Positions 8,790-22,623 of a DNA stretch of 64,000 nucleotides are shown here, piece by piece. This DNA comes from Streptomyces lincolnensis (GTDB lineage Bacteria; Actinomycetota; Actinomycetes; Streptomycetales; Streptomycetaceae), in NCBI RefSeq assembly GCF_001685355.1, contig NZ_CP016438.1, positions 2,108,001-2,172,000 on the forward strand. The letters run 5' to 3'. How positions within the stretch are numbered: position 1 is the stretch's first letter; each line of letters opens with the position of its first letter. A model generated the notes under the pieces. That model made no database searches. It was not told where the DNA came from and saw only the letters and a list, made by a program, of their open reading frames with translations. Position numbers and translations under genes: made by a program.

Positions 8790-8910
8790 CGCGGGCTCCG
8801 TTCGGTCGGCTCCGGTTCGGCTCCTGACCAACGTAACCCGCGATGACCTTCGACTCCGCCCAAGAGCTCGGTTCGTACGGCGCTTCGGCGGGTGCGACAG
8901 CGTCGGGGTC

Positions 8911-8944
8911 GCTCGCGCAGTTCCCCGCGCCCCTTACGGGGCGC
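8911..8944. repeat. Streptomyces-type interspersed repeat with argH terminator hairpin
   Basis: The core cgcgcagttccccgcgcccc (8914-8933) recurs in related form at 41983-42002 and, on the other strand and expanded, at 17490-17546. Within it, GCGCCCC-TTAC-GGGGCGC (8927-8944) forms a 7-bp stem with a 4-nt loop five bases after the argH stop. It is therefore the likely argH terminator. I recognise this element as common between Streptomyces genes. Confidence 0.65.
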
Positions 8945-8949
8945 TCCGC

Positions 8950-11459
<2,510 letters not shown>

Positions 11460-11540
11460 CGTGACAGGCGCTGTGGCCGCCCCGTGTGAGCGCCGGCCGG
11501 GGCGGCCACGGACCGTTCCGCGAACGGATCCCGGAATTCC

Positions 11541-11570
11541 TTAGACGAACGAAACAACTACGCCCATACT
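11541..11570 (+). promoter_or_regulatory. Possible promoter for the flavin-oxidase-like gene
   Basis: TTAGAC (11541-11546), an 18-bp spacer and CATACT (11565-11570) lie 8 bp upstream of the ATG at 11579. With no clear ribosome-binding site, this placement suggests a very short or absent 5' leader. Confidence 0.4.
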
Positions 11571-11578
11571 CGCTGGAC

Positions 11579-12160
11579 ATGGGAAAGAGTTATGAGCGCA
11601 TAGACGGCCGGCTCCGCACGTTCATCGAGGAGCAGCCCCTCTTCTTCACGGCGACCGCCCCGCTCTCCGGCGACGGCACGGTCAACCTCTCCCCCAAGGG
11701 CCTGCGCGGCTCCTTCGCCGTACTCGACGAACTCACCGTCGCCTACCTGGACTTCGCCGGATCCAACGCGGAGACCGTCGCGCATCTGCGGGAGAACGGC
11801 CGGATCACGCTCATGTGGTGCGCCTTCCAGGGCCCGCCGAACATCGTGCGGCTGCACGGCCGGGGCGAGCCCGTCTTCCGTGACGACCCCCGCTTCACGG
11901 AGCTGCTCGCGCACTTCCCGGACATCGACCCGGGCGAGCACGGACTGCGCGCGATCATCGTGGTGACGGCCGAACTCGTGCGCGACTCCTGCGGGTTCGC
12001 GGTGCCCCACATGTCGTACGACGGAGAGCGCGACCTGCACGCCAAGCGCTTCGCGCGCGAGGACGACGAGTCGCTCAGCGCCTACTTCGCCAAGAAGGAA
12101 CACATCGCCACGAGTCTGGACGGACTCCCCGGACTTCCCTTGCCGCTAAGTCCTTTTTAG
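11579..12160 (+). CDS. Pyridoxamine 5'-phosphate oxidase-family (FMN-binding split barrel) protein
   Basis: The 193-residue product begins MGKSYERIDGRLRTFI and has the family pattern: FFTATAPLSGDGTVNLSPKG strand pair, then AYLDFAGSNAETVAHLRENGRITLMW and RLHGRGEPVF. These split-barrel proteins bind FMN or F420 and perform redox chemistry or haem-related reactions; this subgroup has no defined substrate. The ATG at 11579 was chosen because conserved sequence begins there, although no strong ribosome-binding site precedes it. It is probably monocistronic. Confidence 0.88.
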   Translation: MGKSYERIDGRLRTFIEEQPLFFTATAPLSGDGTVNLSPKGLRGSFAVLDELTVAYLDFAGSNAETVAHLRENGRITLMWCAFQGPPNIVRLHGRGEPVFRDDPRFTELLAHFPDIDPGEHGLRAIIVVTAELVRDSCGFAVPHMSYDGERDLHAKRFAREDDESLSAYFAKKEHIATSLDGLPGLPLPLSPF

Positions 12161-12290
12161 ACACTCTTAGCGGCCTTGGTCGCGCTTATCTTATCTATAC
12201 GTACAAACGCTTTCTTGTGAATATTGACGGAATTCTCCCTTCCGCCGTTCTTGTCTGCCTACCCTGGCCGCAAGAACAGATGGGGGATTC

Positions 12291-13967
12291 ATGTTCCGAC
12301 CGACACGCGAACCTCAGAGCAAACGTCATGTCCGCACCTCGTACCTGGTGGTCGGCGAGGGCATCCTCGCCGACTCGAAGGACGAGAGCCCGGCCGAGCC
12401 GCGGCCGGCGTCGACCGTCGCCGCCCTGCGCAAGTTCCAGTTCTCCCGGCTGGGCCCGCAGGCCAGGCCGGACCGGCTGCTCGACCGGCCGGCCCGCAAG
12501 GAACTCGCCGAGGCGATGACCGCCACCGGCCGGCAGCCCGACTCGCAGGACCCGCCGGTCCCGGCGGGCTTCACCTACCTCGGCCAGTTCGTGGACCACG
12601 ACCTCACCCTGGACGCCACGGCGACCCGGCTGGAGGACGAGATCACGGTCCGCGAGCTGCTCCAGGGCCGCTCCCCGGCGCTGGACCTCGACAGCCTCTA
12701 CGGCCTGGGCCCGAACCACCGCTTCGACCGCCGGTTCTACGAGGACGACGGCATCCGGCTGAAGACCGGGACGACGCAGGGCATCCCGGGCGGCGACGCC
12801 GTCATCAGCCAGTCGCTCGGGGGCTTCGACCTGCCCCGGGTGGGCACCGGCTCCCTGATCTCGGAGCGCCGCCGGCCACTGATCCCGGATCCGCGCAACG
12901 ACGAGAACCTCATCGTGGCCCAGATCCACTGCGCCTTCATCCGGTTCCACAACCGGCTGGTGACCGAGCTGGCCAACAAGGGCGTCTCCAGCGCGGTGCT
13001 GTTCGAGTCGGCGCGTGAGGGCGTCGTCAAGCACTACCAGTGGATGCTGCGTCACGACTTCCTGCCGAGGATCGTCGACCCGGCCATCCTCGACGAGGTC
13101 TTCACCCAGGGGCGCAGGTTCTTCGAGCCGTCGCCGGACGAGCAGGACCGCCCGACCATGCCGGTCGAGTTCTCGGTGGCCGCCTACCGCCTGGGGCACA
13201 GCATGGTGCGGGGCGCCTACAACTGGAACCGGGTGTTCGACAACGGCGGGGGCACGCTGCCACTGCTGTTCCGCTTCACCGGCACCAGCGGGAACCTCTC
13301 CCCGCCGCCGTCCGACCCGAACGACCCCGAGTCGGGCACCTTCGAGCACCTGCCCACCAACTGGATCGCCGACTTCCGGCGCCTGTTCGACTTCGGCGAG
13401 GCGGGCCGGGGCGACCTCGGCGTACCGGCCGCGCAGTTCAACCTCACCAAGCGCATCGACACGCTCCTGGTCAACCCGCTGGCCGAACTGCCGCTCGGCT
13501 CCTTCGGCGGCCGGGGGCAGCCGCCGGTGGATCCCGTCGAGCTGAACCTCGCCTTCCGCAACCTCACCCGGGCCAACACGATGCGCCTGGCGACGGGGCA
13601 GCAGATGGCCCGGCGCTTCGACCTCAGGCCGCTGCCCGAGTCCGCCTTCGACAACCGCGAGGGCGGGGCCCAACTCGGCGAGGGGCTGCGCCGGAAGCTC
13701 GCCGAGAACTGCCCGCTGTGGTTCTACATCCTGCGCGAGGCCGAGCTGAACGGCGGGAAGCTGACCGGCGTCGGCGGGCGCATCGTCGCCGAGGTGTTCC
13801 ACCGCGCCATGGAGGGCAGCCGGCACTCCATCGTCCGCGATCCGTTCTGGCGGCCCTTCCTGAGCCCGGTGGCGGACCGGAACGCCAAGGACGTGTTCGA
13901 GATGAGCGACCTGATGCTCTACTCCTTCGAGAACCGGGCGGACCTGCTCAACCCCCTGGGTCCGTAG
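12291..13967 (+). CDS. Animal-type haem peroxidase (peroxidasin/myeloperoxidase superfamily)
   Basis: The 558-residue protein has the distal signature YLGQFVDHDLTLD with H103 and D104 (haem pocket and Ca/ester-linked acidic residue in the family). The conserved DPRNDENLIVAQIH segment has R202, and the proximal SVAAYRLGHSMVRGAYNWN has H303. It should use H2O2 to oxidise halides or organic substrates. No signal peptide is visible, so it may stay cytoplasmic or leave by a non-classical route. The ATG at 12291 follows GGGGGATTC. Bacterial members are sporadic. It lies 214 bp upstream of a flavin redox operon, which may be coincidental. Confidence 0.92.
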   Translation: MFRPTREPQSKRHVRTSYLVVGEGILADSKDESPAEPRPASTVAALRKFQFSRLGPQARPDRLLDRPARKELAEAMTATGRQPDSQDPPVPAGFTYLGQFVDHDLTLDATATRLEDEITVRELLQGRSPALDLDSLYGLGPNHRFDRRFYEDDGIRLKTGTTQGIPGGDAVISQSLGGFDLPRVGTGSLISERRRPLIPDPRNDENLIVAQIHCAFIRFHNRLVTELANKGVSSAVLFESAREGVVKHYQWMLRHDFLPRIVDPAILDEVFTQGRRFFEPSPDEQDRPTMPVEFSVAAYRLGHSMVRGAYNWNRVFDNGGGTLPLLFRFTGTSGNLSPPPSDPNDPESGTFEHLPTNWIADFRRLFDFGEAGRGDLGVPAAQFNLTKRIDTLLVNPLAELPLGSFGGRGQPPVDPVELNLAFRNLTRANTMRLATGQQMARRFDLRPLPESAFDNREGGAQLGEGLRRKLAENCPLWFYILREAELNGGKLTGVGGRIVAEVFHRAMEGSRHSIVRDPFWRPFLSPVADRNAKDVFEMSDLMLYSFENRADLLNPLGP

Positions 13968-14181
13968 GCACGAGCGCCGCACAGGGCGGCGACGGCACAC
14001 CGGGAGGCAAGCCGAACGGCTCCCCCGGACAGCCGTCGCCGCCCTCGTGCGTGGAGCCCGTTACCGGTGGTCACTCCAGTTCGCCGTGGACTCTTCCGGC
14101 AGCTGAACACACGGGCGTCGCGGCACGTATCTGAGGGCCAAGGGACCACGCCACCCCCCTTGATCCGTCCTCGGAGGAACC

Positions 14182-15564
14182 GTGACCACCACGCTCGCAG
14201 GCGGCCGTGCCGCCCGTCGCCAGACGATGCGCCGCATCCGCCCGCGCCGTTCACCGGCGACCCTGCTGCTGCTCGCCGTATGGGCGGGCGCGGCGGGAGT
14301 GCTGTGGCTGTGGTGGTCCAACACACCCTCCATCAGCGACACCAACGGCAAGATCCTCAACGCGGGCCGGATCACCGGGCTGCTCGCCGGCTACCTCATG
14401 GCGCTGGTGGTGCTCCAGATGGCCCGGGTGCCCGCGCTGGAGCGCCGGGTGGGCTCCGACCGGGTGGCGCGCTGGCACGCGATGAGCGGTCGCTACACGC
14501 TCTGTCTGACCGTCGCCCACGTCTTCCTGATCATGTGGGGGTACGCCCTCCAGGCCGGCAAGGGTCTCGGCGACATCGTCCAGCAGACCATGGACTCCAT
14601 CAACCAGCTGCCGGACATGGGCAAGGCGGCCATCGGCACCGGCCTGCTGTTCGTCATCGGGCTGATGTCGATCGGCCCGGTCCGCCGGATGATCCCGTAC
14701 GACACCTGGTACCACGTGCACCTGCTGACGTACGCGGCGGTGTTCCTGACGTTCTGGCACCAGCTCACCACCGGCAACGACTTCGTCGTCGAACCGGCCG
14801 CGAAGACCGCCTGGTACGGCCTGTACGGCTCGGTGACGGCGCTGGTGATCTGGTACCGGATCCTCACCCCGATCCGGCTGAACCTGCGCCACCGCATGCG
14901 GGTGGTGGCGGTGATCGAGGAGACGCCGGGCATCGTGTCGGTGCTGATCGGCGGCAAGAAGCTGCACCGGATCGGCGCGGAGGCGGGGCAGTTCTTCCGC
15001 TGGCGGTTCCTGGCGCCGGGCATGCGGTTCAGCTCGCACCCGTACTCGCTGTCGGCGGCGCCCCGTCCCGACATGCTGCGGATCACCGTGAAGGCGATCG
15101 GCGACCACAGCGAGCGGCTGCGGGAGCTGACGCCGGGTACCAAGGTGTGGGCCGAGGGCCCGTACGGCGCGCTGACCGCCTCCCGCCGCAGCCGCGGCAA
15201 GGTGCTGCTGGTCGCGGGCGGTGTGGGCATCACCCCGATGCGGGCCCTGTTCGAGACGCTGCCCGGCGCGGCCGGTGACATCACCCTTCTCTACCGGGCC
15301 AACAGCACCCATGACCTGGCCCTGTGGGACGAGCTGGCGGCGATCGCCGACGAGCGCGGGGCCCGCCTGATGTACGCGGTCAACAGCCCGGACGGGGAAC
15401 GCCCCGACATCTCGGCGGACCGGCTGCGGCAGAAGCTGCCCGACATCGACGACCACGACGTGTTCCTGTGCGGCCCGCCCGGGTTCGCGCAGTCCGTGTA
15501 CGAATCACTGCGCGGCGCGGGTGTGCCCGCCCGCCGCATCCATCACGAGTCGTTCGAGATGTGA
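14182..15564 (+). CDS. Ferric-reductase-like transmembrane flavoprotein (FAD/NAD(P)H oxidoreductase)
   Basis: The GTG at 14182 follows CGGAGGAAC. The 460-residue protein has an N-terminal half with about six membrane helices containing paired histidines suited to haem b (RWHAMSGRYTLCLTVAH; TWYHVHLLTYAAVFLTFWH). The C-terminal half is a ferredoxin-reductase-like domain with the FAD motif HPYSLSAAP, the nucleotide loop GGVGITPM and the terminal CGPPGF motif. It is built to move electrons from cytoplasmic NAD(P)H across the membrane. It is first in an operon with an exported triple-FMN protein (28 nt downstream) and ApbE, which suggests that these are its electron acceptor and the acceptor's maturase. 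Confidence 0.92.
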   Translation: MTTTLAGGRAARRQTMRRIRPRRSPATLLLLAVWAGAAGVLWLWWSNTPSISDTNGKILNAGRITGLLAGYLMALVVLQMARVPALERRVGSDRVARWHAMSGRYTLCLTVAHVFLIMWGYALQAGKGLGDIVQQTMDSINQLPDMGKAAIGTGLLFVIGLMSIGPVRRMIPYDTWYHVHLLTYAAVFLTFWHQLTTGNDFVVEPAAKTAWYGLYGSVTALVIWYRILTPIRLNLRHRMRVVAVIEETPGIVSVLIGGKKLHRIGAEAGQFFRWRFLAPGMRFSSHPYSLSAAPRPDMLRITVKAIGDHSERLRELTPGTKVWAEGPYGALTASRRSRGKVLLVAGGVGITPMRALFETLPGAAGDITLLYRANSTHDLALWDELAAIADERGARLMYAVNSPDGERPDISADRLRQKLPDIDDHDVFLCGPPGFAQSVYESLRGAGVPARRIHHESFEM

Positions 15565-15592
15565 GCGACGGGATTCAGGAGCTGTTGAAGCG

Positions 15593-16678
15593 ATGAGGAA
15601 GAGTCACCCCGTCCGACGTGTCGTGCTCGCGTCCGCGGCCACCGTGTCCGGTGTCGTGCTGCTGCTGTCGTTGAAGCCCTCGTCCGACCCGGGCTCCGCG
15701 TCGGCAGCGGGCAACGGCGCGGTCCCGCCCGCCGCTTCGGCCCAGGGGGGCGCGCAGGCCGCCGGCACCGGCATGGTCACCGGGGACGCGGCCCAGACCC
15801 AGTACGGCGCCGTCCAGGTCCGGCTGACCGTCGCCGGCGGCAAGATCACCAAGGCCGAGACCGTCCAGGCACCCAAGGGCGGCCAGAGCGACCAGATCAC
15901 CGCCAACGCCGTCCCCAAACTCAACCAGGCGGTGGTGGCCGCGCAGGGCGCGAACATCGACGCCGTCTCCGGGGCCACCTACACCAGCACCGGCTACAAG
16001 CAGTCGCTCCAGTCGGCCATCGACAAGGCGAACGCCACGGCGGACACCGGGTCCGGCGGGTCGGGCGGCGGAGGATCGGCGCAGGCCAAGACGGTCACCG
16101 GCGATGTGGCGAACACGCAGTACGGCGCCGTCCAGGTGCGCGTCACGGTCGCGGGCGGCAAGATCACCAAGGCCGAGACCGTCCAGGCGCCCAAGGGCGG
16201 GCAGAGCGACCAGATCACGGCCAACGCCGTACCCAAGCTCAACCAGGCCGCCGTCGCGGCCGGCACCGCGAACATCGACGCGGTCTCCGGAGCCACCTAC
16301 ACCAGCGCCGGCTACAAGGAGTCCCTCCAGTCGGCCATCGACAAGGCGGGGGCCACCGGAGGCTCGGGGTCGGGAGCCGCCCAGGACCCGGGCGCCTCCC
16401 AGGCCGCCAAGACCGTCACCGGTTCGGTCGCCCAGACCCAGTACGGGCCGGTCCAGGTCCGCGTCACCGTCGCGGGCGGCAAGATCACCAAGGCCGAGGC
16501 GGTCCAGACGCCGAAGGGCGGCCAGAGCGACCAGATCACCGCCAACGCCGTACCCAAGCTCAACCAGGCCGCCGTCGCCGCAGGCACCGCCGACATCGAC
16601 GCGGTCTCCGGAGCCACCTACACCAGCGCCGGCTACAAGGAGTCCCTCCAGTCGGCCCTGGACCAGGCCGGTGGCTGA
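15593..16678 (+). CDS. Exported protein with three tandem FMN-binding domains
   Basis: The 361-residue product begins MRKSHPVRRVVLASAATVSG, a signal/anchor sequence. Three FMN-binding domains (NqrC/RnfG type) follow at about 61-146, 167-252 and 274-359, separated by Gly/Ser/Ala linkers. Each carries DAVSGATYTS, the ApbE flavinylation motif, with predicted FMN-threonines T129, T235 and T342. Domains 2 and 3 differ at about eight of 85 positions, so the array arose by recent duplication. It is expected to be a covalent multi-flavin electron carrier on the outer face of the membrane. It lies between the membrane reductase and the flavin transferase genes; the ApbE gene overlaps its end. Confidence 0.93.
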   Translation: MRKSHPVRRVVLASAATVSGVVLLLSLKPSSDPGSASAAGNGAVPPAASAQGGAQAAGTGMVTGDAAQTQYGAVQVRLTVAGGKITKAETVQAPKGGQSDQITANAVPKLNQAVVAAQGANIDAVSGATYTSTGYKQSLQSAIDKANATADTGSGGSGGGGSAQAKTVTGDVANTQYGAVQVRVTVAGGKITKAETVQAPKGGQSDQITANAVPKLNQAAVAAGTANIDAVSGATYTSAGYKESLQSAIDKAGATGGSGSGAAQDPGASQAAKTVTGSVAQTQYGPVQVRVTVAGGKITKAEAVQTPKGGQSDQITANAVPKLNQAAVAAGTADIDAVSGATYTSAGYKESLQSALDQAGG

Positions 16679-17471
16679 CACGGTGGCCGAGTCGGCACAA
16701 GCTCCCGCCGCGGTACGTCATGCGGAGGAGGTCATGGGGACGGTCTTCTCCTTCGACGTCCGCGGCGGGAATCCCGTAGCCGTGCAGGCGGCGCTCAAGG
16801 ACGCGGTCGCCGGACTGCACCGGGTCGACGAGGTCTTCAGCACCTACCGGGACGGCAGCCAGATCTCCCGGCTGGCCCGCGGTGAACTGACCGTCGAGGA
16901 GTGCGATCCGCTGGTCGCCCAGGTGCTCGACCTGGGGGCCGAGGCGGAACGCGCCAGCGACGGCTGGTTCAGCATGCGCTACGAGGGCCGCCTCGACCCC
17001 ACCGGCATCGTCAAGGGCTGGGCCGTCGAACGCGCGGCCCGCCGGATGGCCGAGGCCGGCGCGACCGGCGTCAGCGTGAACGGCGGCGGGGACGTCCAGC
17101 TGTTGGGTGTCCCCGGCCCGGAACGCCCGTGGCGCGTCGGCGTGTCGGACCCGCTGAGGCCGGGCGGACTGGCGGCGGTCATCTCGGCGGCGGGCGTTCC
17201 CGAACTCGCGGTCGCCACCTCCGGAACCGCCGAACGCGGCGCCCACATCGTCGACCCGCGCACCGGCCACTCGGCGGTCACCGACCTGGTGGCGGTGACC
17301 GTGGTGGCTCCCAGCGTCACCTGGGCGGACTGCTGGGCGACGGCGGCCTTCGCGATGGGGTCGAGGGAGGGCTTGGCGTGGCTGGAGTCCTTGCCGGACG
17401 TGGAAGCCCTATTGATCACGGCCGGCGACGAGGTGCGGTGTACGGGCGGCCTGGCCGCTCGACTGGGGTGA
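16671..17471 (+). CDS. apbE: ApbE-family FAD:protein FMN transferase
   Basis: The 266-residue product carries ApbE motifs: MGTVFSFDV near the start, HRVDEVFSTYRDGSQISRL, DPTGIVKGWAVERAA, NGGGDVQ, and the Mg-site segment ATSGTAERGAHIVDPRTG. It transfers FMN from FAD to threonine in SGAT motifs, and the neighbouring gene supplies three such motifs. The start is taken as GTG 16671, overlapping the upstream stop by 8 nt; GTG 16683 is an alternative. No signal peptide is seen, unlike lipoprotein ApbEs, so flavinylation may occur before export or the start may be mis-set. It is convergent with argR. Confidence 0.93.
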   Translation: MADTVAESAQAPAAVRHAEEVMGTVFSFDVRGGNPVAVQAALKDAVAGLHRVDEVFSTYRDGSQISRLARGELTVEECDPLVAQVLDLGAEAERASDGWFSMRYEGRLDPTGIVKGWAVERAARRMAEAGATGVSVNGGGDVQLLGVPGPERPWRVGVSDPLRPGGLAAVISAAGVPELAVATSGTAERGAHIVDPRTGHSAVTDLVAVTVVAPSVTWADCWATAAFAMGSREGLAWLESLPDVEALLITAGDEVRCTGGLAARLG

Positions 17472-17482
17472 GTGCACCAACC

Positions 17483-17546
17483 TTTTTTTGGGGGCGCGGG
17501 GCTGTGTCAATGTGCGGCTCCGCCGCGTGGGCGCGACCAGCCCCCA
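17483..17546. repeat. Interspersed repeat and likely bidirectional terminator between apbE and argR
   Basis: A T7 run (17483-17489) is followed by gggggcgcggggctgtg, a GC hairpin (cggctccgccg) and gggcgcgaccagccccc. The outer GGGGGC/GGGGCTG and CAGCCCCC segments pair. This is the inverse-oriented, longer form of the element seen at 8911-8944 and 41976-42004. Its place between convergent genes suits a terminator. Confidence 0.6.
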
Positions 17547-17571
17547 CTCACCCGCACCCGACGAACAACCC

Positions 17572-18111
17572 TCAATGCCCGTTCTGTGCCAACCGCAGCA
17601 AATGATCGGCCAACGCCTGCCCCCCGACGGGATCCCGGCTGATCAACAGCAACGTGTCGTCCCCGGCGATCGTCCCCAGGATGTCGTGCAGCTCAGCCTG
17701 GTCAATGGCCGACGCCAGGAACTGAGCCGCTCCCGGAGGCGTCCGGAGAACAACCAGGTTCGCGGACGCCTCCGCGGAGATCAGCAACTCCGCGGACAGC
17801 CGCCGCATCCGGTCCTCCTTCGCCGACCCCCCGAGCGGCGCCCGGGGAGTCCGGAAACCCCCCTCGCTGGGCACCGCGTAGATCAGGTCACCGTCGGTGT
17901 TGCGGATCTTCACCGCGTTCAGCTCGTCCAGGTCCCGGGAGAGCGTCGCCTGAGTGACGGTCAGCCCGTCGTCGGACAACAGCTTCGCCAACTGGCTCTG
18001 CGAACGCACCGGTTGCCGGTTGAGGATGTCCACGATGCGGCGGTGGCGTGCGGTGCGGGTCTGCGGCACGGCAGGCCCCGCGGTCTGCTCGTGATCCTGC
18101 GCCTGGCTCAT
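17572..18111 (-). CDS. argR: Arginine repressor ArgR
   Basis: The 179-residue product has the N-terminal winged helix ([20 protein letters not shown]) and a C-terminal arginine-binding/trimerisation domain with [14 protein letters not shown]. It represses arginine biosynthesis as an arginine-bound hexamer at ARG boxes; such sites are seen upstream of argC and argH here. It is the last gene of argCJBDR, 19 nt after argD, so it is autoregulated. A ~20-residue Gln/Ala/Thr-rich N-terminal extension precedes the HTH. Confidence 0.97.
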   Translation of the reverse strand: MSQAQDHEQTAGPAVPQTRTARHRRIVDILNRQPVRSQSQLAKLLSDDGLTVTQATLSRDLDELNAVKIRNTDGDLIYAVPSEGGFRTPRAPLGGSAKEDRMRRLSAELLISAEASANLVVLRTPPGAAQFLASAIDQAELHDILGTIAGDDTLLLISRDPVGGQALADHLLRLAQNGH

Positions 18112-18130
18112 CGTCGTCTCATTCTCCGGA

Positions 18131-19315
18131 TCATCCGTCTCCCCTGGCAGCGTCCAGGATGCCGGGCAACGCCTGAACAAGCGCGTCCGCTTCGTCGTCG
18201 CCGATGGTCAGCGACGGCATGAGCCGTACGACATCGGGAGCGGGCGCGTTGACCAGGAAACCGGCCTCCTGAGCCACCAGCTGCGCCTTCGGCGCGAGCG
18301 GCTCGGTGAGCACGATACCCAGGAGAAGTCCCGCACCCCGGACATGGGAGATCAGTGGGTGGCCGAGGGACTCGATTCCGTCGCGCAACTTCTCGCTCTG
18401 CTGCTTGACGTTCTCCAGCAACCCCTCGTTGGCGATGGTGTCCAGCACGGCCAGCCCCGCCGCGCACGCGACCGGGTTGCCGCCGAAGGTCGTCCCGTGC
18501 TGACCCGGCTGGAGCAGCTCGGCCGCCCGGCCGAAGGCGACCGTCGCGCCGAGCGGCAGACCGCCGCCGAGCTGCTTGGCGAGGGTGACCACGTCGGGCA
18601 GGACACCCTCGTGGGCCTGGTACTCGAACCAGTGCCCGGTCCGTCCGACGCCGGTCTGCACCTCGTCCAGGACGAGCAGCGAGCCGGTCGCGGCCGTGAT
18701 GGCCCGGGCCGCCTTGAGGTAGCCGGCGGGCGGGACCACGACGCCGTTCTCGCCCTGGATCGGCTCGATGACGACGAGCGCGGTCTCCTCGGTGACCGCG
18801 GCGGCCAGCGCCTGCGCGTCGCCGTACGGCACATGGGTGACGTCACCCGGCAGCGGCAGGAAGGGCTCCTGCTTGGCGGGCTGGCCGGTGAGCGCGAGGG
18901 CGCCCATGGTGCGGCCGTGGAAGCCGCCCTCGGTGGCCACCATGTGGGTGCGTCCGGTCAGCCGGCCGATCTTGAAGGCGGCCTCGTTGGCCTCGGCACC
19001 GGAGTTGCAGAAGAAGACCTTGCCGTCCCGGCCGAAGAGCTGGAGCAGCCGTTCGGCGAGGGTGACGGTGGGCTCGGCCATGAAGAAGTTGGAGATGTGG
19101 CCGAGGGAGGCGATCTGTCGGCCGACGGCCTCGACGATCGCGGGATGGGCGTGGCCGAGCGCGTTGGTGGCGATGCCGCCGACGAAATCGAGGTACTGCT
19201 TCCCCTCGGCGTCCCAGACCTTGAGGCCCTCCCCGCGCACGAGCGGCAGCCGCGGGGTGCCGTAGTTGTTCATGAGCGAGCCCTGCCACCGCTCGGTCAG
19301 TTCCTGGTTGCTCAT
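18131..19315 (-). CDS. argD: Acetylornithine aminotransferase
   Basis: The product is a 394-residue class III PLP aminotransferase. It has [14 protein letters not shown] for phosphate binding, the [15 protein letters not shown] segment with the PLP-contacting Asp, and the Schiff-base K247 in [11 protein letters not shown]. It converts N-acetylglutamate semialdehyde plus glutamate to N-acetylornithine. Its ATG overlaps the argB stop by 4 nt (19312-19315). Length and motifs are standard. Confidence 0.97.
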   Translation of the reverse strand: MSNQELTERWQGSLMNNYGTPRLPLVRGEGLKVWDAEGKQYLDFVGGIATNALGHAHPAIVEAVGRQIASLGHISNFFMAEPTVTLAERLLQLFGRDGKVFFCNSGAEANEAAFKIGRLTGRTHMVATEGGFHGRTMGALALTGQPAKQEPFLPLPGDVTHVPYGDAQALAAAVTEETALVVIEPIQGENGVVVPPAGYLKAARAITAATGSLLVLDEVQTGVGRTGHWFEYQAHEGVLPDVVTLAKQLGGGLPLGATVAFGRAAELLQPGQHGTTFGGNPVACAAGLAVLDTIANEGLLENVKQQSEKLRDGIESLGHPLISHVRGAGLLLGIVLTEPLAPKAQLVAQEAGFLVNAPAPDVVRLMPSLTIGDDEADALVQALPGILDAARGDG

Positions 19316-20210
19316 GAATCCCCCTGTCCGTCCGGCACGACCATCGTGCCGATGCCCTCGTCGGTGAAGATCTCCAGCAGGATGGAGTGCTGGACCCGGC
19401 CGTCGATGACCCGGGCGGTGGTGACGCCGCCCCGCACGGCGTGCAGACAGCCCTCCATCTTCGGCACCATGCCGGAGCTCAACTCCGGCAGCAGCTTCTC
19501 CAGTTGGGAAGCCGTGAGGCGGCTGATCACCTCGTCGCTGTTCGGCCAGTCCTCGTAGAGGCCCTCGACGTCCGTGAGGACCATGAGGGTTTCGGCGCCC
19601 AGCGCAGCAGCGAGTGCCGCAGCCGCCGTATCAGCATTGACGTTGTAGACATGGTGGTCGTCCTGGCTCCGGGCGATCGACGAGACGACCGGGATGCGGC
19701 CGTCGGCGAGCAGTGCCTCGATCGCGCCCGTGTCGATCGCGGTGATCTCGCCCACCCGCCCGATGTCGACCAACTCTCCGTCGATCTCGGGCTGGTGCCT
19801 GGTGGCGGTGATGGTGTGCGCGTCCTCGCCGGTCAGCCCGACGGCCAGCGGCCCGTGCTGGTTGAGCAGTCCGACCAGCTCGCGCTGCACCTGTCCGGCG
19901 AGCACCATCCGTACGACGTCCATGGCGTCCTCGGTGGTGACGCGCAGGCCGGCCTTGAACTCGCTGACGATGCCGTGCTTGTCGAGGGCGGCGCTGATCT
20001 GCGGGCCGCCGCCGTGCACGACGACGGGCTTGAGGCCGGCCTGGTGCAGGAACACGACGTCCTGCGCGAACGCGGCCTTCAGGTCCTCGTCGATCATGGC
20101 GTTGCCGCCGAACTTGATGACGACCGTCTTGCCGTTGTGCCGGACCAGCCAGGGCAGCGCCTCGATGAGGATCTGCGCCTTGGGCAGCGCGGTGTGCTTG
20201 CGAGTAGTGC

Positions 20211-20214
<4 letters not shown>
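19312..20214 (-). CDS. argB: Acetylglutamate kinase
   Basis: The 300-residue amino-acid kinase fold protein has [12 protein letters not shown] at the ATP site, [10 protein letters not shown] for acetylglutamate binding, and the [19 protein letters not shown] lobe. It phosphorylates N-acetylglutamate, normally the arginine-feedback step. The N-terminal helix ahead of the core ([18 protein letters not shown]) is the kind used by arginine-sensitive enzymes for hexamer assembly. It overlaps argJ and argD by 4 nt each. Confidence 0.97.
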
Positions 20215-22440
<2,226 letters not shown>

Positions 22441-22623
22441 TCCATGACTGCCCTGGCGGGAAGCCCGGCCGTGGCGGACAGCAGCAGGGTCGCGGGGCAG
22501 GCGTGCGACTGCCGGCAGGACACTGCTCCGGCGGTACGTCAACGAGGGGCCGCGGCTACGGCACCCTCGGGCACGAATCGGGCTCGGCCGGCTGACGCGC
22601 TCAGTCACACCGGCGCGGTCACC

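Noticed and set aside
12195..14000. A 601-codon minus-strand open frame opposite the haem peroxidase gene
   Set aside because: It is antisense to a gene with intact haem-site motifs; its composition (Glu/Val/Arg/Gly-rich) is typical of GC-rich shadow frames.
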